From Candidatus Eisenbacteria bacterium (GTDB lineage: Bacteria; Eisenbacteria; RBG-16-71-46; SZUA-252), in contig VBOZ01000017.1 of NCBI GenBank assembly GCA_005893305.1, forward strand, positions 139,635 through 203,634: a DNA stretch of 64,000 nt, in the 5' to 3' direction. Below, piece after piece: positions 15,496 to 24,155 of the stretch; the stretch's first letter is position 1; every line of letters begins with the position of its first letter. A program made the position numbers and the translations under genes. Below the pieces are notes generated by a model. It did not search any database. It saw only the letters and a program-made list of their open reading frames with translations, and was not told where the DNA came from.

Positions 15496-16455
15496 GTGCG
15501 GCTCATCTACTACGGCACCCCGGCCCTCGCGGTGCCGCCGCTCTCGCGCCTTGTTTCCGAGGATCGTGCTCCGCTCCTGGTCGTGACCCGGGCCGACCGC
15601 CCGCGCGGGCGCGGCATGAAGACCGGGAAGTCATCGGTCAAGGAAGCGGCCGAGTCGATGGGTCTGCCGGTGGCGACGCCGGCGCGCGCCGGCGCCCCGG
15701 ACGAGCTCACGCGCATTCGCGCCCTCTCACCCGATCTGCTCATCGTCACGGCCTACGGGCAGCTCCTCCCCAAGCCGCTGCTCGAGATTCCGCGGCTGGG
15801 CGCGCTCAACGTTCATTTTTCACTTCTGCCGCGCCACCGCGGCGCGTCGCCGGTCCAGGCGGCGATCCTTGCGGGGGACAAGGAGACCGGCGTCACGACC
15901 ATGTGGATGACCGAGGGCTTGGACGAGGGGCCGATCTTTCTCTCGCGCTCCACGCCGATCGATCAAGAGGAGGACGCTGGGACGCTGGGCTCGAGGCTCG
16001 CCCTTCTCGGCGCCGAGTGCCTGGCCGAGTCGATCGCGCGGATCGAGCGGGGAGACGCCGCGCGGCGAGAGCAGGATCCGGCGGGCGCGACCTACGCGGG
16101 CAAGATTGCCCCCGACGCGGGGCGCCTCACGCTCGATCGATCCGCGGGCGAGCTCGTCCGCCGCGTTCGCGCCTTCACGCCCGACCCCGGGGCCTACGTC
16201 CCTCTTGGGGCGGAGCGGCTGGCCGTGCTCTCGGCCGAAGCGGATGCGGGCACGGACGCGGACGCGGATGCTCCACAAGGGACCGTCATCGCGCTCGACC
16301 GCGTTAAGGGAATCCGGATCGCGCTCGCGGAAGGATCGATCTGGCTCCGGCGCGTCCGCCCGAGCGGCCGCCGCGAGATGTCGGGGTTCGACTTCGCGAA
16401 CGGCGCCCGGCTCAGGCCGGGCGCGCTCCTCACGCGCTCCGAGGCGTCAAAATGA
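15496..16455 (+). CDS. fmt: Methionyl-tRNA formyltransferase
   Basis: 319 residues. The N-terminal formyltransferase domain has the catalytic set in NVHFSLLPRHRGASPVQ (Asn and His), and Asp in the DEGPI segment. The C-terminal OB-like domain binds Met-tRNA. It uses 10-formyl-tetrahydrofolate. GTG 15496 begins eight bases after the def stop and gives RLIYYGTPALAVPPL, the usual N-terminal strand. Stop overlaps rsmB by ATGA. Confidence 0.95.
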   Translation: MRLIYYGTPALAVPPLSRLVSEDRAPLLVVTRADRPRGRGMKTGKSSVKEAAESMGLPVATPARAGAPDELTRIRALSPDLLIVTAYGQLLPKPLLEIPRLGALNVHFSLLPRHRGASPVQAAILAGDKETGVTTMWMTEGLDEGPIFLSRSTPIDQEEDAGTLGSRLALLGAECLAESIARIERGDAARREQDPAGATYAGKIAPDAGRLTLDRSAGELVRRVRAFTPDPGAYVPLGAERLAVLSAEADAGTDADADAPQGTVIALDRVKGIRIALAEGSIWLRRVRPSGRREMSGFDFANGARLRPGALLTRSEASK

Positions 16456-17864
16456 AGCGCGACCACCGCGGATCCGGCGGCGCCCGACGCGGCGCCGGGC
16501 GCACCGGCGGGCCGCCTCGCCGGCGCGCAAAGCGGGCCGCGGGCGCTCGCGATGTCGCGCTCCAGATCCTGCTCGCGGCCGAGAGCCGGAGCGCCTACTC
16601 GGACCGGCTTCTCGAGACGCGCCTCCGCGAGGCGGGGCTCTCCTCGAGCGACTCGGCGCTCGTAACGGCGTTGGTCCAGGGAACGCTCCGGAACCGGGCG
16701 AGCCTGGACCACCACCTGGCCGCGTTCACGAACGGCGGATTCGAGAGACTGCCGGCGCCGATTCGCGCCGCCCTTCGACTCGGCGCATACCAGATCATGT
16801 TCCTCACGCGCGTGCCCGATTCGGCCGCGGTCGACGAGAGCGTCGAGCTGGCGAAGACGTACGGCCATCCCGGCACCGCCGGGATCGTGAACGCCGTACT
16901 TCGCCGCTTCGCGCGCGGCGATCGAGCGCCGCTCCCGGACGCCGCCGCAGATCTCGCCGGAAACCTCGCCGTGCTCCACTCGCACCCTCGCTGGCTGGTG
17001 GAGCGCTGGCTGAAGCATTACGGGGCGGAGGAGGCGACCCGGCTCCTCGCGTCCGACAACGTGGAGCCCTCGGTCTCGGTGCGGGCGAACGCGCACCGCG
17101 TGACGCCAAACGCTCTCGCCGCGGCGCTTCGGGCCGAAGGACACGAGACGTCGCCCGGCCCGAACGGGGGCCCGGTGCTGGTCGTGGAACGCGGATACGT
17201 CGCCTCCCGATCGCCTCTCTTCCGGGGAGGGTCGCTCTCCCTTCAGGACGAGGCCGAGTCCGCGGTGGTGATGGTGCTGGATCCAAAGCCCGGCGAGCGC
17301 GCCCTCGACCTTTGCGCCGCGCCGGGCGGGAAATCGTCCCAGATCGCCGAGCGGGTCGCGCCGGGAGGTAGCGTGGTCGCGCTCGAGCGGCACGCGAGCC
17401 GCGCGCGCGCGCTCCGGGAGAACCTCGTCCATCGACTCCGGCTGCCGGGCGTTTCGGTGGTCTGCGGGGACGGAAGGAACCCGCCGCTCGTCCGTCCGTT
17501 CGACCGCGTTCTCGTGGACGCGCCGTGCACTGGGCTCGGCACGCTTCGCCGCCGGGCCGACGCGCGCTGGCGGAAAGAGGAGCGGTCGATAGCGGAAATG
17601 GCGGCGCTGCAGGGAGCTCTTCTCGACGCGGCGGGGCCGCTGACGCGACCCGGCGGCGTGTTGGTGTATAGTGTCTGCTCCTTGGAACCGGAAGAGACCG
17701 ACGAGATCGTCGACATGTTCTTGAGAGCGCATCCTGAGTTCACCCGCGAGAACGCCCGGCCGTTCCTTCCCCCTGGATTCGCGGCGGAAGAGCCGGTGCT
17801 CCGCGCCTTTCCGCACCGTCACGGAACCGACGGCGTCTTCGCAGCGAGGCTCCGCCGCCGATGA
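16452..17864 (+). CDS. rsmB: 16S rRNA (cytosine-967 C5) methyltransferase RsmB
   Basis: 470 residues. After an Arg/Gly-rich start (residues 1-33) comes the NusB-like helical RNA-binding domain, then the SAM-dependent methylase: SAM motif DLCAAPGGKSSQIAE, PCTGLGT with the catalytic cysteine pair completed by YSVCSLEPEE. Members of this family methylate C967 of 16S rRNA. Its place after def-fmt is the classical order. It couples to the PASTA gene by an ATGA overlap. Confidence 0.95.
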   Translation: MKRDHRGSGGARRGAGRTGGPPRRRAKRAAGARDVALQILLAAESRSAYSDRLLETRLREAGLSSSDSALVTALVQGTLRNRASLDHHLAAFTNGGFERLPAPIRAALRLGAYQIMFLTRVPDSAAVDESVELAKTYGHPGTAGIVNAVLRRFARGDRAPLPDAAADLAGNLAVLHSHPRWLVERWLKHYGAEEATRLLASDNVEPSVSVRANAHRVTPNALAAALRAEGHETSPGPNGGPVLVVERGYVASRSPLFRGGSLSLQDEAESAVVMVLDPKPGERALDLCAAPGGKSSQIAERVAPGGSVVALERHASRARALRENLVHRLRLPGVSVVCGDGRNPPLVRPFDRVLVDAPCTGLGTLRRRADARWRKEERSIAEMAALQGALLDAAGPLTRPGGVLVYSVCSLEPEETDEIVDMFLRAHPEFTRENARPFLPPGFAAEEPVLRAFPHRHGTDGVFAARLRRR

Positions 17865-18964
17865 GCCGGCGGAGGCGTAGGCGGGATCGCAATTCCGCCG
17901 ACGTGCTTCCACTGGGCTTCGCGACGACCCTGATCACCGACCCCATGACCAACGATTCCTCGACGACCCCGCCCGAGCAGACTCCCGATCAGGAGACGGA
18001 CGCCCCCGAGGCGATTCGCCCCGCTGAAGACGCGAAGGCAACCGAAGCGATTCCGCCCGTGGAAACCATCCCAGCGGAGGAAACCATGCGGCGGCCCGAG
18101 CCGCTGACGTTCGTGGAGGAGCCTCCCGTCGCGCACCGAGCGGACGACGAGATCCCTCCGACCGCGATGGGTCCCGAGCTCGAGCCGATCGAGCTGGATG
18201 CCCTGGCGCCGGAGGTCGTCGCTCCGCCGCGCGACCGGCGCCGTGGCGTTCGGTTCAACCTCATCACGGGGACGCTGCTTCTCTCCTCGGTCGCTCTCTT
18301 CGGCGGATACCTGGTCGTGAATCTCGTCCTCATGCCGAGCCTGACCCGGCAGGGGGTCGAGGTCCGGGTCCCCGAGGTGATCGGGTTGAGCGAGCGCGAG
18401 GCGGAGCGGCTCCTCGCCGCGGAGGATCTGAAGCTCTCCAAGATCTCGGAGCAGTGGAGCCCCGACGTGCCGCGCGGCTTCATCACCGCACAGGACCCGA
18501 CGGCCGGCGGGGTCGTGAAGCGGGGAAGGCGGATCTCCGTCATCGTGAGCCTCGGCGCGCAGGGCACGAGCGTTCCCGTGCTCGAGGGCGTCACCGCGCG
18601 CCAGGCGGAGATCATGCTCGAGGGAGCGGGGCTCAAGCTCGGGCGCTACGCGCGGGCCTACTCCGACCAGGTGAGCAAGGACATCGTGATCGCGACCGAC
18701 CCGCCCGGGGAGACGGTGGTCGAGCAGGAGACGGCCGTCGACCTCCTCGTCAGCCTCGGCTCCGTGCCGAGGAACTTCGTCCTGCCTGATCTCGCGGGTC
18801 GGGACGCGGCGTCCGCCGCCCAAAGCCTCCGCGACGAAGGGTTCTCGGTCACGCTGCGGGAAGGCGGAGGAAAGCAGAAGGGCGGCCTCGTCGCCGGACA
18901 GGAGCCGCCGGCGGGCCACCGCGTCGCTCCGCGCGACTCGATCGTGCTCTACTACCACCCATGA
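17861..18964 (+). CDS. Membrane-anchored triple-PASTA protein without kinase domain
   Basis: 367 residues. Residues 1-125 are a Pro/Glu-rich, probably disordered cytoplasmic segment; one membrane helix lies at about 133-157 (LITGTLLLSSVALFGGYLVV); three PASTA domains follow (VPEVIGLSEREAERLL, VPVLEGVTARQAEIML, LPDLAGRDAASAAQSL). PASTA domains usually sense peptidoglycan or muropeptides outside the cell, either on PrkC-type kinases or penicillin-binding proteins. Here there is neither kinase nor transpeptidase domain. The gene occupies the slot between rsmB and rpe that holds prkC in Firmicutes. Start ATG 17861 by overlap; ATG 17945 is possible. Confidence 0.88.
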   Translation: MSRRRRRRDRNSADVLPLGFATTLITDPMTNDSSTTPPEQTPDQETDAPEAIRPAEDAKATEAIPPVETIPAEETMRRPEPLTFVEEPPVAHRADDEIPPTAMGPELEPIELDALAPEVVAPPRDRRRGVRFNLITGTLLLSSVALFGGYLVVNLVLMPSLTRQGVEVRVPEVIGLSEREAERLLAAEDLKLSKISEQWSPDVPRGFITAQDPTAGGVVKRGRRISVIVSLGAQGTSVPVLEGVTARQAEIMLEGAGLKLGRYARAYSDQVSKDIVIATDPPGETVVEQETAVDLLVSLGSVPRNFVLPDLAGRDAASAAQSLRDEGFSVTLREGGGKQKGGLVAGQEPPAGHRVAPRDSIVLYYHP

Positions 18965-19674
18965 GCGGGGCGACGCGCGGGGCCGCTCCGGCGCAACCGT
19001 GGGCGAAGCCCGGGCGCGTCCGCATCTGTCCCTCGATTCTCTCGGCCGACTTCGCCCGGCTCGGCGAGGAGATCGCGCGCGTGGAGCGCGCGGAGGCCGA
19101 TTTCCTTCATGTCGACATTATGGACGGGCAGTTCGTGCCCAGCCTCACCTTCGGCCCGATGGTCGTCGAGGCGATTCGCCGGCTCACGCGGCTTCCCCTC
19201 GACGTGCACTTGATGATCGTGGAGCCCCTGCGGTTCCTCGACGCCTTCGCGACTGCCGGCGCGAGCCACCTGATCGTGCACATCGAGACGGTCGCCGATC
19301 CGATCGCCGCGGCGAGCGCGATCCGGGCCCGCGGGCTCAGGGCCGGACTGAGCGTGAAGCCGGGCACCCCGATCGAGCCGTTCCTGGCGGCGCTCTCCGC
19401 GATCGACGTCGCGCTCGTGATGACGGTCGAGCCCGGCGCGGGGGGACAGACGTTCCTCCCGGGCTCGCCGGAGCGCATCGCGCGTGTCCGCGCCGCGATC
19501 GACGCCGGTCGGCTGGATTGCCTCCTCGAGGTTGACGGCGGGATCACCGAGGAAACGGCGGCCGTCGCCGCGCGGGCCGGCGCCGACACGTTCGTCGCGG
19601 GGCACTCGATCTTCCACGCGCGCGATCCCGAGGGCGCGATCCGTCGCATCCGTGAGGTTCTCGCGCGGCCGTGA
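18961..19674 (+). CDS. rpe: Ribulose-phosphate 3-epimerase
   Basis: 237 residues, TIM barrel. Metal ligands and catalytic acids are seen in DFLHVDIMDGQFVPSL (His, Asp) and LLEVDGGI (Asp), with His of LDVHLMI. It interconverts ribulose-5-phosphate and xylulose-5-phosphate in the pentose phosphate pathway. About 15 extra residues precede the usual start (RICPSILSADF), reached from ATG 18961, which overlaps the PASTA stop by ATGA. Confidence 0.95.
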   Translation: MSGATRGAAPAQPWAKPGRVRICPSILSADFARLGEEIARVERAEADFLHVDIMDGQFVPSLTFGPMVVEAIRRLTRLPLDVHLMIVEPLRFLDAFATAGASHLIVHIETVADPIAAASAIRARGLRAGLSVKPGTPIEPFLAALSAIDVALVMTVEPGAGGQTFLPGSPERIARVRAAIDAGRLDCLLEVDGGITEETAAVAARAGADTFVAGHSIFHARDPEGAIRRIREVLARP

Positions 19675-20654
19675 ATTTCCTCGTGGTCGGAGGCGCGGGG
19701 TACATCGGGAGCGTCGTGGTGGGGGAGCTGGTCCGGAGCCGCCGCTCGGCGATCATCCTGGACGATCTCTCCACGGGCCACCGGGACGCCGTCGCTCCCC
19801 TCGCCTACCTGATCGAGGGCGGGCTCAACGACCCCGCCAAGCTCCGCGAGGCGTTCACCACGAAGGAGATCGACTGCGTCATCCATCTCGCGGCGCGGTC
19901 GATCGTGGCCGAGTCGGTGGGGGATGCTGCCGGATACCGAACCGCCAACGTGGAGCTTCCGATCCGTCTCCTCGAGGCCATGCGGGAGCACGGCGTCCGG
20001 GACATCATCTTCTCCTCCTCGGCCGCCGTCTACGACGCGGGAGCTCCCATGCCGCTCCACGAGCGCTCGGCCGTCAAGCCGTCGAATCCCTACGGAGCGA
20101 CCAAGCTCGAGTTCGAGCAGATCCTCCGCGAGCGGACGGCGCTGGGAGAGATCCGGCATGTGACCCTCCGCTACTTCAACGTGGCCGGGGCGAGCATCGA
20201 CTGGGGTGAGGATCATCGCGGGGAGACCCACCTGATCCCGCTCCTGATCGACGCGGCGCTGGGCGCGCGCGGCCCGGTCCCGATCTATGGGACCGACTAT
20301 CCCACGCCGGACGGGACCGCGGTGCGGGACTACGTGCACGTGGTCGACGTGGCCGAGGCCCATTTGCGGGCCGCGCGGTATCTGGCTGAGGGAGGCGAGA
20401 GTGCCACGCTGAACCTGGGCTCCGACCGCGGCGCCTCGGTCCGGGAAGTGGTTCGGGCCGTGGAGCGTGTGACCGGACGCGGCGTCCCGACTGTCGATTC
20501 GCCCCGACGGGCCGGCGATCCTCCCGTGCTGATTGCCTCCTCGGGCGAGGCGCGCCGCGTGTTAGGCTGGAGACCTCAGTTTGGCGAGCTCGATGCGATG
20601 ATTGAAACCGCTTGGGAGTGGCGCCGACGATTCCCGGAGGGCTACAAGGCGTGA
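19671..20654 (+). CDS. galE: UDP-glucose 4-epimerase
   Basis: 327 residues of the extended short-chain dehydrogenase fold. The NAD loop is GGAGYIGS; the catalytic Ser and YxxxK are in SSSAAVYDAG and NPYGATKLE. It supplies UDP-galactose for surface polysaccharide; LPS heptose genes follow in the same operon. The GTG at 19671 overlaps the rpe stop, and its protein begins MNFLVVGGAGYIG as expected. Confidence 0.94.
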   Translation: MNFLVVGGAGYIGSVVVGELVRSRRSAIILDDLSTGHRDAVAPLAYLIEGGLNDPAKLREAFTTKEIDCVIHLAARSIVAESVGDAAGYRTANVELPIRLLEAMREHGVRDIIFSSSAAVYDAGAPMPLHERSAVKPSNPYGATKLEFEQILRERTALGEIRHVTLRYFNVAGASIDWGEDHRGETHLIPLLIDAALGARGPVPIYGTDYPTPDGTAVRDYVHVVDVAEAHLRAARYLAEGGESATLNLGSDRGASVREVVRAVERVTGRGVPTVDSPRRAGDPPVLIASSGEARRVLGWRPQFGELDAMIETAWEWRRRFPEGYKA

Positions 20655-20950
20655 ATGAGGAGAACGCGTCGCGCGAGGAGAATCTCGTCTCGATCTTCGG
20701 CGTCCCCGACGAGGCGACCGCGACCATGCTGCGCGATTTCCTGGCGGAGCAGGGGATCGAGGCGACCACGGTCTCCTCGCAGATCCCCTGGTTCGGCACG
20801 ATCGAGGCGGCCCGGAAAGGGCAGTGGGGCCGGATCGCGGTCTTGGAGAGCGATGCCGCTCGGGCCCGCGCCCTGATCGAGGACTTCTACGCGGCCCGGC
20901 CCGAGACCGACACGGCCTCGCCGCCCGGCGAAGACGGCGAGCCCGGTTGA
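20651..20950 (+). CDS. DUF2007-type small protein
   Basis: 99 residues from GTG 20651 (GTGA overlap with galE). The core, VSIFGVPDEATATMLRDFLAEQGIEA, followed by WGRIAVLESDAARARALIEDF, is the ferredoxin-like fold of DUF2007 ('putative signal transducing protein'), in which a small alpha/beta domain precedes a flexible acidic tail. Function unknown. It is one of the tightly coupled genes between galE and the heptose genes. Confidence 0.8.
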   Translation: MNEENASREENLVSIFGVPDEATATMLRDFLAEQGIEATTVSSQIPWFGTIEAARKGQWGRIAVLESDAARARALIEDFYAARPETDTASPPGEDGEPG

Positions 20951-20970
20951 ATCCGACAGCCGCGGCGGTG

Positions 20971-21975
20971 ATGAAGGCTCCACGGTTCACCCGCGAGGCG
21001 CTCGCCGGTCGGGTCGATTCCTTCCGGGGCAAACGCGTCGTGGTGATCGGGGACGTGATCCTGGATCGCTATCTCTGGGGTAGGGCGACGCGCGTGTCCC
21101 CCGAGGCGCCGGTTCTCGTCGTCGACGTGGACAAGGAAGAGCTTCGCCTGGGCGGCGCGGCCAACGTCGCGCAGAACGTGCGCGCGCTGGGCGCCAAGAC
21201 GGTCCTGATCGGCGCGCTCGGGGACGACGCCGCGGCCGCCGACTTGGAGCGGCTCCTCGGAGCGAACGGCGTCGACTCGTCTTCGGGGATCGTCCGCGAC
21301 CGCTCCCGGCGGACCACTCTGAAAACCCGGATCCTCGCCCACCACCAGCAGGTCCTCCGCGCCGACGAGGAGAGCAGGGAGCCTCTGCCGGCCTCCGTCC
21401 ACGCCGAGCTCTGGAATCGGGCCCGGACGGCGCTCGAAGGGGCCGACGCGGTCCTGATCAGCGACTACGGGAAGGGCGTCGTGACGCCCGAGCTCTTGGA
21501 GCTGCTGCTCCCCGAGCTCGAGCGACGCTCCATTCCGAGCGCCGTCGATCCGAAGGAGGAGCACTTCCTCCGCTATCGCGGTGTGAGCGTGATCACGCCC
21601 AACACGGCCGAGGCCTCGGAGGCCTGGGGACGGCGGTTTCGGAGCGAAGCCGACCTGGTCGAGGCGGGGTTCGGCCTCCGCGACCGGCTTCAGGCGGGCG
21701 CCGTGCTCGTGACCCGCGGCGAGGAAGGGATGTCGCTCTTCACCTCCGAGGGACACACGCACTTCCCGACGAGAGCGAGACGGGTCTACGACGTGACCGG
21801 CGCCGGCGACACCGTGATCGCGACGATCGCGACCGCCCTCGCCGCGCGCGCGACGCTGCCTGAGGCGTGTGTCCTTGCCAATCACGCGGCGGGGCTTGTG
21901 GTCGCCCAGCTCGGCACCGCCGCGGCGACGGCCGCGGAGCTGACCCAGTCCCTCGAGGACCTTCCGCGTGGGTGA
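20971..21975 (+). CDS. rfaE1: D-glycero-beta-D-manno-heptose-7-phosphate kinase
   Basis: 334 residues, ribokinase/PfkB fold. The N-terminal GDVILDRYLWG and RLGGAANVAQN are typical of HldE domain 1. The C-terminal DVTGAGDTVIA holds the anion hole and catalytic Asp. It phosphorylates heptose-7-phosphate at C1 for LPS core synthesis. In enterobacteria it is fused to the adenylyltransferase; here the two are separate genes overlapping by eight bases. ATG 20971 chosen; a TTG at 20947, overlapping the DUF2007 stop, would add eight residues. Confidence 0.93.
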   Translation: MKAPRFTREALAGRVDSFRGKRVVVIGDVILDRYLWGRATRVSPEAPVLVVDVDKEELRLGGAANVAQNVRALGAKTVLIGALGDDAAAADLERLLGANGVDSSSGIVRDRSRRTTLKTRILAHHQQVLRADEESREPLPASVHAELWNRARTALEGADAVLISDYGKGVVTPELLELLLPELERRSIPSAVDPKEEHFLRYRGVSVITPNTAEASEAWGRRFRSEADLVEAGFGLRDRLQAGAVLVTRGEEGMSLFTSEGHTHFPTRARRVYDVTGAGDTVIATIATALAARATLPEACVLANHAAGLVVAQLGTAAATAAELTQSLEDLPRG

Positions 21976-22441
21976 GATCCTCACGACCGTCGATGCACTC
22001 CGCCGCCGCGCCGCCGCCCGTGCGCTGCAGCAAACGTTCGTATTCACGAACGGCTGCTTCGACGTGCTCCACCCCGGCCACATCGGGCTCCTGCGCCAGG
22101 CGAAGAAGCTCGGCCACTACCTCATGGTCGGCCTGAATTCGGATCGCTCCGTGCGCGGGCTGAAGGGAGAGGGACGGCCCGTGCAGGATCAGGCGGCCCG
22201 CTCCACGGTCCTCTCCGCGCTCGCCGACGTCGACGGCGTCGTGGTCTTCGATGAGGAGACCCCTCAGGAATTGATCCGCGCGCTCACGCCCGACGTGCTC
22301 GTGAAGGGCGGGGACTACGCTCCCGAGCGTGTGGTCGGCCGGGACATTGTTGAAAAGGCCGGCGGCAGGGTCGTGATCGTTCCGTTGGTGCCCGGCCACT
22401 CCTCATCCGAGATCGTCACCCGCCTCACCGCCTCCCGGTAG
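21968..22441 (+). CDS. rfaE2: D-glycero-beta-D-manno-heptose 1-phosphate adenylyltransferase
   Basis: 157 residues, nucleotidyltransferase fold with TNGCFDVLHPGHIGLL (HxGH motif) and the C-terminal GHSSSEIVTRL, equivalent to the ISTTKI-type motif. It transfers AMP to heptose-1-phosphate, giving ADP-heptose precursor. Its GTG start lies inside the end of rfaE1. Last gene of the long tgt-to-rfaE2 run; a new promoter follows 40 bases later. Confidence 0.94.
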   Translation: MGEILTTVDALRRRAAARALQQTFVFTNGCFDVLHPGHIGLLRQAKKLGHYLMVGLNSDRSVRGLKGEGRPVQDQAARSTVLSALADVDGVVVFDEETPQELIRALTPDVLVKGGDYAPERVVGRDIVEKAGGRVVIVPLVPGHSSSEIVTRLTASR

Positions 22442-22479
22442 CGCCGCCAAGGCGCCGCCCGCGGCGTTCCCGGCTAGGC

Positions 22480-22509
22480 TTGACAGAGACGGCCGGCAGC
22501 CGCTAAGGT
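22480..22509 (+). promoter_or_regulatory. sigma70-type promoter of the carbon-metabolism operon
   Basis: TTGACA (22480-22485), 18-base spacer, TAAGGT (22504-22509). The predicted start near 22516 leaves a leader of about 137 bases with two small hairpins (GCGAGC 22574-22579 with GCTCGC 22588-22593; GGGCC 22608-22612 with GGCCC 22616-22620). Confidence 0.65.
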
Positions 22510-22652
22510 GTTGTGATTTAGCGAAGTAGTCGGTCGTCGCATCAACTCCTCGCCGGGAGCCCGCCACGCCGCCGCGAGCGGCTCGAAGCTCGCGTCGCAA
22601 CATCCGGGGGCCGCCGGCCCGACTCCAACTCATGGACGGAGGTTTGCCTCGA

Positions 22653-24155
22653 GTGAGACGCGCGAGACGTGTCGTGATCATGGGTGCCGGCGGACGCGAC
22701 TTCCACAACTTCAATACGTTTTTCAAGACGAACCCGCATTACGAGGTCGTGGCGTTCACGGCGTCGACCCAAATCCCCGGGATCGACGACCGCAGATACC
22801 CCCGCTCCCTCGCCGGAAAGCTCTATCCGAGGGGGATCCCGATCTTCAGCGAGCAGGAGCTCCCCAAGATCGTGCGCGAGCGCGACGTCGACGTGGCCGT
22901 ATTCGCCTACAGCGACGTCTCCCACGAGTACGTGATGCACAAGGCCTCCTGGGTCTTCAGTCTCGGATGCGATTTCATGTTGATGGGCCCGAAGTCGACC
23001 CAGCTCAAGAGCAAGGTTCCGGTCGTCGCCGTCACCGCCGTGCGCACCGGCTCCGGGAAGAGCCAGACCACGCGCAGGGTGTGCGAGGTGCTCAAGAAGA
23101 TGGGGAAGCGCGTCGTCGTCATCCGGCATCCGATGCCCTACGGCGAGCTCTCCCGTCAGGGCGTCCAGCGATTCGCCTCCTACGCCGACCTCGAGCGGCA
23201 TCACTGCACGATCGAGGAGCGTGAGGAGTACGAGCCGCATCTGGACCGCGGCACGATCGTCTACGCCGGCGTTGACTACGCGGAGATCCTCTCGGCCGCG
23301 GAGAAGGAGGCCGAGGTGATCGTCTGGGACGGCGGAAACAACGACTTTTCGTTCTACCGCCCCGACCTCCAGATCGTCGTCGCCGATCCGCACCGTCCGG
23401 GCCACGAGCGGAGCTACCACCCCGGCGAGACCAATTTGCGGCTGGCCCACGTGGTCGTGATCAACAAGGAGACGACGACCGATTACGCGAACATCGAGGC
23501 CGTGCGCACTTCAATTCAGCAGGTCAACCCCGACGCGATCGTGATCGACGCGGCCTCCCCCATCTCCGTCGACAAGCCGGAGCTCATCCGGGACCGAAGG
23601 GCGCTCGTGATCGAGGACGGCCCCACGCTCACGCACGGAGACATGAAATACGGCGCCGGTGTCATCGCGGCGAAGCGCTACGGAGCGAGAGAGATCGTCG
23701 ATCCGCGTCCGTGGCTCGTCGGGGAGATTCGCGACACGTTCCGGCAATACCCCGCGATCGGGGCGCTCCTCCCCGCCATGGGGTATTCGAAGGAGCAGAT
23801 CCAGGACATGGAAACGACGATCAACGCCTGCGAGTGCGACGTCGTCATCGTCGCCACGCCGATCGACTTGAGAAGGCTCGTGAAGATCCGGAAGCCGGCA
23901 GTGCGGGTCGGCTACGAGCTCGAGGAGATCGGGCGTCCGAAGCTCGAGGACGTGATCGGCGATTTGCTCGCGCGGTTGGCGCGTGGCCGCGGCGCGCCGG
24001 CGGCGAAGCGGGTCTCGGGGGGGCGTGGCGCGAAGCGCGTCTCCGGGCGGCGGGGCCCCAAGCGGGTCGCGGCGAGGCGGGCCGCGAAGCGCGGAATTCG
24101 AAGGGCGGCGCGCAAGGCGGGCGGCAAGTCCCCGCGGACCCGGAGGGGTCGATGA
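22653..24155 (+). CDS. Cyclic 2,3-diphosphoglycerate synthetase-like P-loop enzyme with basic repeat tail
   Basis: About 500 residues. The core (to residue about 445) resembles the cyclic-2,3-diphosphoglycerate synthetase family (COG2403): RVVIMGAGGRDFHNFNTFF at the start, a P-loop TAVRTGSGKSQTTR and VIVWDGGNNDFSFYRPDLQI. In methanogens this enzyme makes cyclic 2,3-DPG; its role in bacteria is not settled. The last 55 residues are a Lys/Arg-rich tail with nine-residue repeats (AKRVSGGRG, AKRVSGRRG, PKRVAARRA) and a KSPRTRRGR end, unlike the family. GTG 22653 has GGAGG ten bases upstream; ATG 22632 would add seven residues. It opens the operon with sucCD and a 2-oxoacid oxidoreductase and overlaps sucC by ATGA. 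Confidence 0.82.
   Translation: MRRARRVVIMGAGGRDFHNFNTFFKTNPHYEVVAFTASTQIPGIDDRRYPRSLAGKLYPRGIPIFSEQELPKIVRERDVDVAVFAYSDVSHEYVMHKASWVFSLGCDFMLMGPKSTQLKSKVPVVAVTAVRTGSGKSQTTRRVCEVLKKMGKRVVVIRHPMPYGELSRQGVQRFASYADLERHHCTIEEREEYEPHLDRGTIVYAGVDYAEILSAAEKEAEVIVWDGGNNDFSFYRPDLQIVVADPHRPGHERSYHPGETNLRLAHVVVINKETTTDYANIEAVRTSIQQVNPDAIVIDAASPISVDKPELIRDRRALVIEDGPTLTHGDMKYGAGVIAAKRYGAREIVDPRPWLVGEIRDTFRQYPAIGALLPAMGYSKEQIQDMETTINACECDVVIVATPIDLRRLVKIRKPAVRVGYELEEIGRPKLEDVIGDLLARLARGRGAPAAKRVSGGRGAKRVSGRRGPKRVAARRAAKRGIRRAARKAGGKSPRTRRGR
24003..24083 (+). repeat. Three 27-base in-frame repeats encoding the basic tail
   Basis: Units at 24003-24029, 24030-24056 and 24057-24083 encode AKRVSGGRG, AKRVSGRRG and PKRVAARRA; a fourth, decayed unit begins at 24084. 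Bases differ mainly at third codon positions, so the peptide pattern looks maintained. Confidence 0.75.

Noticed and set aside
16194-17912. A 572-codon minus-strand frame across fmt, rsmB and the PASTA gene
   Set aside because: It is Arg/Ala/Glu-rich, has no family marks and crosses three well supported genes; high GC leaves such shadows open.
22632-22652. ATG at 22632 as start of the cyclic-DPG-synthetase-like gene
   Set aside because: The GGAGG at 22638-22642 would lie inside the gene; GTG 22653 uses it at normal distance and gives the family N-terminus.
24003-24083. CRISPR-like direct repeats
   Set aside because: Units are adjacent without spacers, in frame, and encode a peptide repeat.
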